DNA of 64,000 nt from Flagellimonas hadalis (GTDB lineage: Bacteria; Bacteroidota; Bacteroidia; Flavobacteriales; Flavobacteriaceae): contig NZ_VNIK02000001.1 in the NCBI RefSeq assembly GCF_007785775.2, forward strand, positions 1-64,000, written 5' to 3'. Below, piece by piece: positions 46,601 through 53,721 of the stretch. The first letter of the stretch is position 1. Every line of letters begins with the position of its first letter. Under the pieces are notes generated by a model. The model saw only the letters and a list, made by a program, of their open reading frames with translations. It was not told where the DNA came from and made no database searches. The translations under genes were made by a program, and so were the position numbers.

Positions 46601-46924
46601 CACATAGGAAAAAACGATAGTGGAGCTTCCACTTGGTATGGTTATGCTGTAATTTCCATCAAAATCCGTTGTGGTTCCTGTGGATGTCCCTTTTACAAAT
46701 ACTGTTGCGCCGGGGAGCGGTACCCCTGATTCATCTGTTACGGTACCTGTAATTACCCTGTCCTGAAGCATGTGCGCCTCAATATCCGGGTTCATTTTTG
46801 GTGAATGGGTTCCTGCATTCGTTTTGAATAAAAAGACTAACACTATCAATACGGTCAGTTTCAGTTTCAAATCGAAATAAAACCCAACACTCTTCCCACC
46901 GAGTAGTTTCATATTTTTTTTCAT
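43619..46924 (-). CDS. SusC-like TonB-dependent receptor (second locus)
   Basis: About 1101 residues from MKKNMKLLGGKS (an upstream start at 46999 adds 25 unlikely residues). Signal segment LTVLIVLVFLFKTNAG; a carboxypeptidase-D-like domain (VITGTVTDESGVPLPGATVF); the DEVVVVGYGTQ box; a plug with GLQITQNSAQPGGGLDFQIR; then a barrel ending in YTLGLDLKF. Unlike the SusC at 1980..5348 it lacks an STN domain, so it is not wired to an ECF/FecR switch. The LacI regulator nearby is the likelier controller. It imports fragments of the glycan cut by the surface enzymes of this locus. Confidence 0.95.
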   Translation of the reverse strand: MKKNMKLLGGKSVGFYFDLKLKLTVLIVLVFLFKTNAGTHSPKMNPDIEAHMLQDRVITGTVTDESGVPLPGATVFVKGTSTGTTTDFDGNYSITIPSGSSTIVFSYVGYLTQEVRINQQSQVNISLAPDNTILDEVVVVGYGTQRKKDIAGAISTVETEELVLSSSPSIGDVLRGKVSGLQITQNSAQPGGGLDFQIRGAGSINASNQPLIVVDGFPITDFQQPGTGNRYSGGTQSILNSFNPNDIESISVLKDASATSIYGARAANGVILITTKKGVSGKVEVSYSSSFSYQAYNDDFDVLSLQEWMKLRNDAAYENWLFQNRVEPYSSGNTSSRTLEEAIANPVNGVAFTRFYSDDQINNAGQSTDWLGLVTRDGSTQQHNLSIRGGTESTRYYLSGNLYDQKGILKNSAFERAALRFNLDQKLNDYISVGMNLTMSRINNDNSQLGGDRYENSGLLRSALQYGPHIQPIDENGYYPINPDNSQEPNPYSLLTITDQGVIDRTLTNFFAEIKPIKGMVARFQAGFDQGHTSRNTYLPRTTLYGELVSGKATTANEKKNDALFDFTLNYTTLINDEHNFNFLVGYSRQKYRSESASSGNEDFITDSFLWNNINAGAGPRVLSSTKYENNLVSYFGRVNYTYKDRYILSSTIRRDGSSVFSKNNRFALFPSIALGWDIAGEPFMENLNDAISQLKLRIGYGETGNADIGSNAFAAYYAQPAYLNPDESILIGVFPSRLENPDLKWETTKEINLGLDFEVLKGRISGSVEVYDKEISDLLQIKPINSYNEINQVWANVGSTQSRGIEVTLNTVNVDAKDFKWRSTVVFSKFKDKWKERAEDWKPSIYQSVDDPIRARYTYLSDGVMQIGDEVPAQPELFPGQIKIKDLNGFSRDGAGNPIVDENGRFVPTGAPDGIIDEADIVMTGSTDPDFIAGFSNSIQYKNFALNFHFNGMFGRQIVDATDLALGVSADGVWQNGRNALRNIYNRWTPDNPTNDRPASHYGYTQYSAGDFFLQDAWFIRLQNLSLSYTLPTKWTGKLFNSASIRFDAQNLFLITPFDGVDPETNGYDSRLSGSDQDPTNLVAAYPNVKTYTLGLDLKF

Positions 46925-47167
46925 TTTTTTCGTTGGTGATTTATTAATGTTTAGAGATTGAATTGGGTCACGTATTTCGACCAGAAAGTGCTGGAACATT
47001 TTCCGGTTTTTTTACTGGGTTCGTCAAAGCTTGTTCATTCATAATACATAGTTTAGTTTGTAGTTATTTGTTATTGGTTTTCAAGTACAATCCCCTTTTA
47101 ACTTCAGCGACGTTAAAATTTAAGCTCCCTATAGTGAATCACCTGAATTGGTCCATGTGTTGACTTT

Positions 47168-48253
47168 TCATGTTGACTCAAGTATCCTTGCCCCGGTGTC
47201 CACACTGACCTCGTAGGCGTTTATTCCTCCTGCCTCTTTGATGCCCTCGACCACTTGGAGTTCCTTTCCTTTGGGAGCCAGGGCCACAATACTGCCGCCT
47301 CCCCCCGAACCAACGATCTTGGCCCCATAGGCCCCGGCATTTAAGGCACCCTCGATCATATCATCGATCCTTGGGACGGTGATCTTCAGTATGTTTTTTA
47401 GGATGTCATGATGTTCGTTCATCAACCTTCCGATCCGTTGAAAATCCGGTTCGGTTTTTTTGAATTCGCTCAAGGCCCTTTGGGTAATGTCATGGTTGAC
47501 CACCGCGGCGTACAAATAGCCCTTTAGGTGATCGGGCACATGGCCCAGGTATTCCTCAAGGTTTTTCCGCTTGGCGGTTTTGATGTCGAAATCCTCGATC
47601 TTGCTTTTCACGGCATGGATCGCCAACTTCGCTTTTTCCCTCAATTCACCCAAGAGCCCCACGGTTTCCTTTGGAATGCCGGACTCTCCGATTATGATTC
47701 CTTGCAGGGGCTGATTTATGACTTCAAATGAAAAGTCGTCCCCCGTTTCGATGAATACGATGTTGCCCAATCCTATACTGTATTGGTCCATCTTCCCCCC
47801 TGGGGCCTTTTGTTCCAATACCTCGGATTCGTATGAAAGCTGTGAGATCAGTTCTGGGGTGACCTCGGTATCTATCCCAAAGGCCTCGATCAAAAAGTTG
47901 ACCCAGGAAACAACAACAGCGGAGGAACTGGATGTTCCCGCATTGATGGGCAGGTCACCTTTTATCTCAATGTCATAGCCCTTGTTGGGCACACAGTTGT
48001 ACCGTTTCAATACTTTAAGGGCATGCATTAGATGGTCTCCCTGTTCGATATGCCCAAAGTCCTCATGAATGGATATGGTCCTTTTTTGGTTGATGTCAGG
48101 CTTATCAATATTGAACACCTGCAATCCATTTTCCACGGCCGTAAGCTGTATTTTTCTGTTTATGGCACAAGCAATGACAGGGAGGCCCAAATAGTCTTGG
48201 TGGTCGCCGAATAGACATGTTCTTCCAGGGGCCAATGATATTATTTTTTTCAT
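47168..48253 (-). CDS. GHMP kinase, galactokinase-like sugar 1-kinase
   Basis: A 361-residue GHMP-fold kinase. Motif 1 resembles the galactokinase signature (APGRTCLFGDHQDYLG, about 8-23). Motif 2 is GDLPINAGTSSSSAVV (about 98-113). The catalytic-Asp stretch is PGGKMDQYSIG (about 153-163). Motif 3 is YGAKIVGSGGGGSIVAL (about 312-328). It should phosphorylate carbon 1 of galactose, GalNAc or a related sugar with ATP. The nucleotidyltransferase at 32994 would then make the nucleotide sugar. It is transcribed divergently from lacI, with two operators between, and runs towards susC (gap about 240 bp). Confidence 0.87.
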   Translation of the reverse strand: MKKIISLAPGRTCLFGDHQDYLGLPVIACAINRKIQLTAVENGLQVFNIDKPDINQKRTISIHEDFGHIEQGDHLMHALKVLKRYNCVPNKGYDIEIKGDLPINAGTSSSSAVVVSWVNFLIEAFGIDTEVTPELISQLSYESEVLEQKAPGGKMDQYSIGLGNIVFIETGDDFSFEVINQPLQGIIIGESGIPKETVGLLGELREKAKLAIHAVKSKIEDFDIKTAKRKNLEEYLGHVPDHLKGYLYAAVVNHDITQRALSEFKKTEPDFQRIGRLMNEHHDILKNILKITVPRIDDMIEGALNAGAYGAKIVGSGGGGSIVALAPKGKELQVVEGIKEAGGINAYEVSVDTGARILEST

Positions 48254-48386
48254 ATTGATTGTTAAACCGGTGCGTGTTTTGGACCAAAAACCCTTTAATT
48301 TTTTATTAAAAAATCATCAACATTTGATGACGCTTTCGAACGAATGTATTTGTTTTTTTCTTAAAAAAAAAGGAAATGGCCAAAAA

Positions 48387-48402
48387 ATGTGCTCGAACAC
48401 AC
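48387..48402. promoter_or_regulatory. Probable LacI-family operator O2
   Basis: ATGTGCTCGAACACAC is a near-palindrome with a central CG, 134 bp upstream of the GHMP kinase start and 65 bp upstream of lacI. With O3 it forms a larger inverted repeat (48382..48430). Its left half equals the reverse complement of the right half of O1. Confidence 0.65.
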
Positions 48403-48409
48403 AAAAAAA

Positions 48410-48425
48410 GTGTTTTCGAGCACAT
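48410..48425. promoter_or_regulatory. Probable LacI-family operator O3
   Basis: GTGTTTTCGAGCACAT has the right half GAGCACAT in common with O1, followed by TTTTTT at both sites. The centre lies 23 bp from the centre of O2, about two helical turns, so two dimers could bind the same face. It lies just upstream of the lacI promoter element. Confidence 0.65.
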
Positions 48426-48451
48426 TTTTTATGGGCAAACTTTAGTTTTTA

Positions 48452-48459
48452 TATATTTG
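48452..48459 (+). promoter_or_regulatory. Bacteroidota -7 promoter element of lacI
   Basis: TATATTTG matches the TAnnTTTG consensus of Bacteroidota vegetative promoters. It ends only 7 bp before the lacI ATG, so the transcript would be leaderless or nearly so. No clear -33 TTG was seen. Confidence 0.5.
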
Positions 48460-48466
48460 CTTAATT

Positions 48467-49504
48467 ATGAAGAAGTACACCATAAAGGATATTGCTGAAC
48501 TGGCAGGAGTATCAAAAGGAACTGTGGACAGGGTGATCCACAAAAGGGGAAAGGTTTCCCAAAAGGCCCTGGACAAAGTCACAAAAATACTTGGTGAGAT
48601 AGACTACCAACCCAACCCCATAGCAAGAAATTTAAAGAACAATAAGGTTTACCAAATTTTTGTTGTTTTGCCCGACCCAAAAGAGGACAACTTTTGGGCA
48701 CCCTGTGTCGAGGGGGTTAATCAGGCTGTGGAGGAATTCAGGTCCTTCTTGGTGGACATCAGACTGTTTTTTTACAAACCGACCAGCACTGCTTCTTTCA
48801 AGGAGGTCAATAAGAAGGTCTTGGAATTGGAACCTGATGCAGTACTTCTTTCGCCTCTATTCCACAAAGAAAGTATAAGTGCCGTGAACAATTACAGATC
48901 GGCAGGCATTGTGGTAAGTACGTTCAATAGCCAAATAGTTTTGGAGGAAGCCATAAACTATGTGGGCCTAGATCTCTACCAAAGTGGGAGAGTGGCGGCC
49001 AAATTAATGCACACAATCGTTCCCGACACCCACGATATTGTCATCTGCCATTTTGATGAAACCCTGAACAATGCGATTCACATGCAGCAAAAGGAAAAAG
49101 GGTTCAGGGATTATTTCAGTGAATTGGACGGTGCGGATTACACCATATTGACCTTGAGTGTGGACCAAACAAACCCAGATCTATCCCTGGTCAATTTTTT
49201 GAAGTCCCAGGACAAGGCCTTTGGTTTTTTTGTGACCACTTCCAAATCCTATAATCTGGTGGAGATGCTTCAAGGGCAGCGCCAAAAGAACATCAAGGTC
49301 ATCGGTTATGACCTATTGGATGAGAACATCGATCTGTTGAAAAAGGACATGATCTCGTTTTTGATACACCAAAGTCCAAGGACCCAAACCTATCTTGGAT
49401 TGACCTATCTGATTGAACATTTTCTCTTCAACAAGGAAATGCCCAATAAAAAACTGTTGCCCATAGGTATCGTGAATTCCGAAAACTTGATCACGTATCT
49501 GTAA
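48467..49504 (+). CDS. LacI-family transcriptional regulator
   Basis: A 345-residue regulator. The N-terminal helix-turn-helix is TIKDIAELAGVSKGTVDRVI (about 4-23), with a hinge helix NPIARNLKNNKVY (about 49-61). The hinge Leu is the residue that opens the central CG step in LacI-type operators. A periplasmic-binding-protein-like sensor domain follows (about 60-340, PDAVLLSPLFHKES; VIGYDLLDENIDLLKKDMIS; LLPIGIVNSENL). It lies divergent from the GHMP kinase gene with O2/O3 between, and its inferred third site O1 lies 15.5 kb away before the nucleotidyltransferase. The effector is probably a sugar or sugar phosphate from this pathway. Confidence 0.92.
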   Translation: MKKYTIKDIAELAGVSKGTVDRVIHKRGKVSQKALDKVTKILGEIDYQPNPIARNLKNNKVYQIFVVLPDPKEDNFWAPCVEGVNQAVEEFRSFLVDIRLFFYKPTSTASFKEVNKKVLELEPDAVLLSPLFHKESISAVNNYRSAGIVVSTFNSQIVLEEAINYVGLDLYQSGRVAAKLMHTIVPDTHDIVICHFDETLNNAIHMQQKEKGFRDYFSELDGADYTILTLSVDQTNPDLSLVNFLKSQDKAFGFFVTTSKSYNLVEMLQGQRQKNIKVIGYDLLDENIDLLKKDMISFLIHQSPRTQTYLGLTYLIEHFLFNKEMPNKKLLPIGIVNSENLITYL

Positions 49505-49665
49505 AATTGGATTTCGTTTGCGCAAGTGCCAATATACCAAATGAGGAGGCTATGTGAAAATTGGGTGTTTCCGTTTCTGGGTCTGCCCAAGTATGTAAAT
49601 TTCGAGATGGTAAAATGCCCGAACCAATGGCCTTTGCGAACAGCAGATAAAAACCCAATGGGAAC

Positions 49666-50004
49666 ATGACCATAAGCAAGGACAATGCCCCGTTCCATAC
49701 ATGGGGGGACAACTGTGGAGCCTGGACCTTGGTGCAATCCGAAAGCACCCTTGTCAAAGAGGAAAGGATGCCGCCAGCTACCTCGGAACGACTGCACTAC
49801 CATGTCAAAACCGAACAATTCTTCTATATTCTGGAAGGCCGTGCCTCCTTTTTTTTGGAGGATAGGGAAATCCTTCTTTTACAAGGTGATGGTATCAAGG
49901 TGCCTCTTGGACAGCCCCATAAGATTGTCAACCGATCATTGGAGGAGCTGAGGTTCTTGGTGGTGTCATTCCATTGGGAGGAGGGCGATAGGGTGGATAT
50001 GTAA
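49666..50004 (+). CDS. Small cupin-domain protein
   Basis: A 112-residue single-cupin protein. Cupin motif 1 is seen in SERLHYHVKTEQFFYILEGRASFFLED (about 40-66), with His, His and Glu as metal ligands. Motif 2 is VPLGQPHKIVNRSLEELRFLVVS (about 79-101). Such proteins resemble the sugar-phosphate isomerase or guanylyltransferase cupins but may only bind ligands. It follows lacI by 160 bp on the same strand and may belong to the sugar locus. It ends just before a repeat-rich stretch. Confidence 0.8.
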   Translation: MTISKDNAPFHTWGDNCGAWTLVQSESTLVKEERMPPATSERLHYHVKTEQFFYILEGRASFFLEDREILLLQGDGIKVPLGQPHKIVNRSLEELRFLVVSFHWEEGDRVDM

Positions 50005-50131
50005 GGTGGTCGAAGGGTCAATCCCTATGGTGCCTTGGAACAGGGGCGCCCGGTTTTTGTGCTTCCAAGGCAAAGCTTCGCCACCTTTTTTCCTGTTGTT
50101 CTTTGCCGACCTTTGGTGGGTTTTTGTATGG

Positions 50132-50207
50132 GCGTGTCCCAAAGGACCGGGCTTTCCGTTGTAAGGCCTTTCCATGGAATAGGGCTTTTCACTGCACTCC
50201 CTCACGC
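50132..50207. repeat. 76-nt structured dispersed repeat, copy Y
   Basis: Same length and orientation as copy X (31632..31707), with identical ends GCGTGTCCC and CCCTCACGC and shared inner blocks GGGCTTTCCGTTG and AGGGCTTTTCACTGCA. The end pentamers pair. It lies 26 bp beyond the stop of the minus-strand gene at 50234. The preceding 50068..50112 resembles a piece of the AAA gene at 20563..21177 with a frameshift. Confidence 0.7.
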
Positions 50208-50233
50208 GGGTTCTGGTATTCCCCAACGAATTC

Positions 50234-50707
50234 TTATTCTTGGTTTCTTGGTAAAAAGGAGTCTGTGTTATTGATATGTAATGGCACGTAAGTCTCAATG
50301 ATATAGGGTGTGATTTTGCGCAATGTTTCGCCTGTAATAGGGTGCAAACCAGGAGCCGTGAAAAATTCCATTTCCCCACCCTTGGTTTTGAAATACCATA
50401 TCAGGGGCTTTTCATCTTCTGAAAAGAAGTCAGTAGCCATGGTAACTTCCACTTTTTTAAAACTGTTCAGTTTTACCCTGTCCATGGGTTCTACTTTGGT
50501 TCCGAAATCTGAGTAGGGATGGGAAGCGCAGGATACTTCAACATATAAAGAGTCGGCCCAGGCCATACACTTGTCCGTGTCTGATGGATTTGGTAGTCCG
50601 TTATTATCGGATGGCCAGAAGATTAATACTAGAAAAGGCAGAAGTATACAGACATTTGTAATACTATAAGTATCCGTCTTTTTTTTAGCTTCCTGCAATT
50701 GGGACAT
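50234..50707 (-). CDS. Unrecognised small membrane-anchored protein
   Basis: About 157 residues from MSQLQEAKKKTDTYS, chosen because it follows the end of the preceding lipoprotein gene with a 23-bp overlap. One N-terminal membrane helix (about 18-32, NVCILLPFLVLIFWP) leads to a soluble domain (WADSLYVEVSCASHPYSDFG; PLIWYFKTKGGEMEFFTAPG; HPITGETLRKITPYII). The phrase HPITGETLRKIT suggests a repeated secreted family, but it is not identified. It is last in the long minus-strand series. Confidence 0.65.
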   Translation of the reverse strand: MSQLQEAKKKTDTYSITNVCILLPFLVLIFWPSDNNGLPNPSDTDKCMAWADSLYVEVSCASHPYSDFGTKVEPMDRVKLNSFKKVEVTMATDFFSEDEKPLIWYFKTKGGEMEFFTAPGLHPITGETLRKITPYIIETYVPLHINNTDSFLPRNQE

Positions 50708-51218
50708 TGAGAAACTTCCCGGTAATATCGTATGATTTATCGCCTTCGGCCACCTTGGCCGAAAATTCACCTGAGACTGTACCACTTGACTCATTGTAGT
50801 CTGTAATTTTTAAGACGGCATTGTCATCGGAATAGGCCAAAATCCCATCATTGTCATCAAACAAGGAGTAGGATTCATACTCCACTTCCAAATCATCGCC
50901 CGGCGAAATAAACGTTAAACCATCGGACAACTCTATTGGGGCATTCTTGGAAACACTTACAGAAATACTCGTATTGTTTCCAGTACCGCTTATACCGATT
51001 GAAACCCCTACGATTGAAAATAGGGAATATCCTGAGCCCGATACATGGACTACACGAGTTGTGCTGGCATCAAAAGAATGGGATTTTCCATTGATGGTTA
51101 TCGCCATTGTTCCATCTTCCAACGAGTTTAGTGCATCGTTTTCATCTTTTGAACACGAGAAGATAATAGCGTTGAGAAGTACTAGGATAAGGAAGGTTTT
51201 CTTGATAGGGTGTTTCAT
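50685..51218 (-). CDS. DUF6252-like lipoprotein
   Basis: A 177-residue lipoprotein with lipobox NAIIFSCSKDEND. The domain opens with TMAITINGKSHSFDAS (about 36-51) and ends with KITDYNESSGTVSGEFSAKV (about 136-155), a pattern of small Bacteroidota beta-rich lipoproteins. The broken gene at 12961..13502 shares the plan. No function is known. It lies between the four-repeat protein gene and the small membrane protein gene. Confidence 0.72.
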   Translation of the reverse strand: MKHPIKKTFLILVLLNAIIFSCSKDENDALNSLEDGTMAITINGKSHSFDASTTRVVHVSGSGYSLFSIVGVSIGISGTGNNTSISVSVSKNAPIELSDGLTFISPGDDLEVEYESYSLFDDNDGILAYSDDNAVLKITDYNESSGTVSGEFSAKVAEGDKSYDITGKFLNVPIAGS

Positions 51219-51254
51219 CGTTCTTTATATTTTAATCAATGATTACAGTTTAGA

Positions 51255-52943
51255 TTATATTTTTCCACTGTTATTTGCGGCCAATTGGGCAAAGATTTGG
51301 ATCATCTGTCTGGCTTCTTCAATTCCTGTGGATTCTATGGAGATATTGTGTTGATAGGGTTTGATATCGCCGTCAACATAGGTTTTTATTATTTTTTCCA
51401 AATGTTTGGTGTTCAACACAACCTGTACATGTTTGCCCTTTACCTCAATGGAACAATTTTTTGGGTTGATGTCATTGAGACTGAATTCCTGGATGGTCCC
51501 AACGCTTTTCTTGTGGTTTGAAAATATGGAGGTTACTTTGACCGTATTGCCATTTACATCAATCAATTCAATGAAGAGATCAAAACTGTCATCGTCTACC
51601 CTTACTTGTTGCATCAATTTTTTAAGATCAGCGATGGCATTTGGAACGGAAGAATAAACATAGGAATCGGATTCCATTTTGGTTTCATGGTGAGTGATTA
51701 AGGATTTTAGGGCTTTTGTCCCTACAATGGCATCTTCTATAGTGCTGAAATGGATTTGTAATTCTTTTGTATAGTTCTGTAGTTCTCCATTTTCAGTTTT
51801 TCGAATAAAATTGACCGCTTTCTTTGTTGGAAGTGTAACAAAAAGACGATTTTTTTGGCCATCATAATCAATGTTGTTGGCATTGATGTCGCCAAAATTG
51901 AACCGATAGACAGATGTTGTACTCTTATTGGGCTCTGCTTCGGTCAATTCCAGTTGTGCCACATTATCTTCATTGCTGAGGCTTTGGGTCAGAGATACTT
52001 CACCAGTGGTCACCTCTGCGATGGCACCATTTAAAAAATCAAGGGCCTTTTCATTGCTGGAGACATCCACTTGGTTTTTTTCAAAGGTTTCTTCGGCAAG
52101 CGGAATAAGTGCCTTCAGGACAGTATAAATGTCCTTTCCGTTTATGATGGAATTTGCATAAAAGGCTACCTCATTGGTATAGTTCTTCTGTATGCCATCT
52201 TCCACATAACGTATGCCCTTTAAGCCTCTTCTAGTCTCAGCGGTCACAATGAACTCATCGCCCGAAATTCTATAGCCTACCGAGTTTGGGTTTAAGGTGG
52301 CGAGATTCAACTCCCGGAGTTCGTTATTGGATTTATTTTTGGAGTTGAAGGTTTGATCCAAAACTAATTGTCCAACTACTGCACCAATGTTGGTTTTCTG
52401 AATGATTTGCTTATTGGGAAATTGCACATCACTGATATTTTCCGATAGCCACTTCATATGGTCACTGTATCCGGTGAGGGCCAATCTTTTTTTATCTTGG
52501 GCAATGGCGGAAGGAATCCATCCTTTGATCAAGTTTTCCAGTTGTCGACCATTTTCGGAGTCAGTGGCCAAAAATTGAAGTTCATTGACATAGGAAATTT
52601 TGTCACCGCCATCAGTCAAGACCTGAATCAATTTTTGTTTGCTATTTGATAAAAGTTGTATAACGATAGCATCGTTTTTGGTCAATGCACGAACTGTGTT
52701 TTCATCTATATCCGCAAAGCTGAAATTATAGACCGTCTCATTTTCCTTGCCTTTTGAATCTATTTGCACTTCGGTATATCGTACTAAGTTGTCATCCACC
52801 TCTTTCAGTTCCTGTCTGAAGGTTATTCTGCCCGTTTCCACGGTTAATAGGTTATCTTGTATACGCTGTATTTCTTGGGCTTTTGAAAAAGCAATGACCA
52901 AGAAAAGGCAAGAAAATAATGAAAGCTTTTTGATGGGATACAT
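51255..52943 (-). CDS. Exported protein of four internal repeats, unknown function
   Basis: About 562 residues from MYPIKKLSLFSCLFLV, with a signal peptide ending near SKAQE. Four related units of about 135 residues are visible by eye. The conserved core of each reads like YNFSFADIDENTV, RELNLATLNPNSV, YRFNFGDINANNI and QEFSLNDINPKNC. A strand pair follows each core (for example YTNEVAFYANSI, YTKELQIHFSTI), then a helix ending LIKGWIP, LKALIPL, LKSLITH or IFAQLAA. The pattern looks like repeated beta2-alpha modules in the periplasm. The family is not recognised. Start 52943 is preferred over 53009 because of the signal peptide. Confidence 0.78.
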   Translation of the reverse strand: MYPIKKLSLFSCLFLVIAFSKAQEIQRIQDNLLTVETGRITFRQELKEVDDNLVRYTEVQIDSKGKENETVYNFSFADIDENTVRALTKNDAIVIQLLSNSKQKLIQVLTDGGDKISYVNELQFLATDSENGRQLENLIKGWIPSAIAQDKKRLALTGYSDHMKWLSENISDVQFPNKQIIQKTNIGAVVGQLVLDQTFNSKNKSNNELRELNLATLNPNSVGYRISGDEFIVTAETRRGLKGIRYVEDGIQKNYTNEVAFYANSIINGKDIYTVLKALIPLAEETFEKNQVDVSSNEKALDFLNGAIAEVTTGEVSLTQSLSNEDNVAQLELTEAEPNKSTTSVYRFNFGDINANNIDYDGQKNRLFVTLPTKKAVNFIRKTENGELQNYTKELQIHFSTIEDAIVGTKALKSLITHHETKMESDSYVYSSVPNAIADLKKLMQQVRVDDDSFDLFIELIDVNGNTVKVTSIFSNHKKSVGTIQEFSLNDINPKNCSIEVKGKHVQVVLNTKHLEKIIKTYVDGDIKPYQHNISIESTGIEEARQMIQIFAQLAANNSGKI

Positions 52944-53049
52944 GGACAAAGGATGGGTTAAAAAGGCCGATACGTGAAAGAAGCCATATCGGCCCAACTG
53001 CTTAAACAAACTTAACTCAACACCAATTTTATTGTGTCAATTCTTGATC

Positions 53050-53571
53050 TTACAGGTTGAAATAATAATGGACTCCTCCACCAAAAAAGACACCTGAATA
53101 GCTTAGACCATCGCCAAAGGACCCTCCACCGTAGCCAGCTTCAATATTAAAGCCCAACTGTTCCAGCCCATCAAAGGCATATTCGATTCCGGCGCCTATC
53201 CCATATGCAATGGAAGAGTCGCTTTCATTGGCATAGGTACCCCAGAAGTTATCCTTGTATTTTACGGTCCAGATGCCAAGCTGTCCTAAAGCATAGGGTC
53301 TTAAATTGCTGCTACCGACGTCTGTAAAACTGTATAGGTACCTTCCGGTAAAGCTAAAGGCACTGACGCTACCCCCAAACCCGTAGTTGACACTTCCAAT
53401 TACAGCTTGCAATCCATGGACTTCGGTCAAATTGTATCGGGCACTTATTCCATAGTTAAGGCTAGTGGCTTGTATGCCAGCTCCCAAAACCCCTGGGGCA
53501 CTGATTTCTTGGGCATTTGTACTCATTGTGAAGAGTATGACCGTACAAATTGTGATAACTGATTTTCTCAT
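53050..53571 (-). CDS. Small outer-membrane beta-barrel protein
   Basis: A 173-residue protein with a signal peptide (VITICTVILFTMSTNAQE) and alternating aromatic/Gly strands typical of an eight-stranded barrel (LNYGISARYNLTEVHG; GFGGSVSAFSFTGRYLYSF; YGIGAGIEYAFDGLEQLGFN). It ends in VHYYFNL, an outer-membrane C-terminal signature. It probably acts as an OmpX/opacity-like protein. It lies within the envelope gene series and may be an assembly partner of the proteins there. Confidence 0.8.
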   Translation of the reverse strand: MRKSVITICTVILFTMSTNAQEISAPGVLGAGIQATSLNYGISARYNLTEVHGLQAVIGSVNYGFGGSVSAFSFTGRYLYSFTDVGSSNLRPYALGQLGIWTVKYKDNFWGTYANESDSSIAYGIGAGIEYAFDGLEQLGFNIEAGYGGGSFGDGLSYSGVFFGGGVHYYFNL

Positions 53572-53721
53572 GATTTAAATGGTTTTAAACGTTTTTTGGT
53601 TTGCCCAAACCTACATACGATATACCTCTAATGCATACGGTTTTCCTCATTTCCCTTTTAAATAAAAATGTTTTTTCGAGGTTTTGGATTAATAGGGTAG
53701 GGCAAGAATTAGGAATTGGTA

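Noticed and set aside
48382..48430. Large inverted repeat with a T run read as a terminator
   Set aside because: It lies upstream of both divergent genes, so neither transcript ends there. Its two arms are better explained as paired LacI operators.
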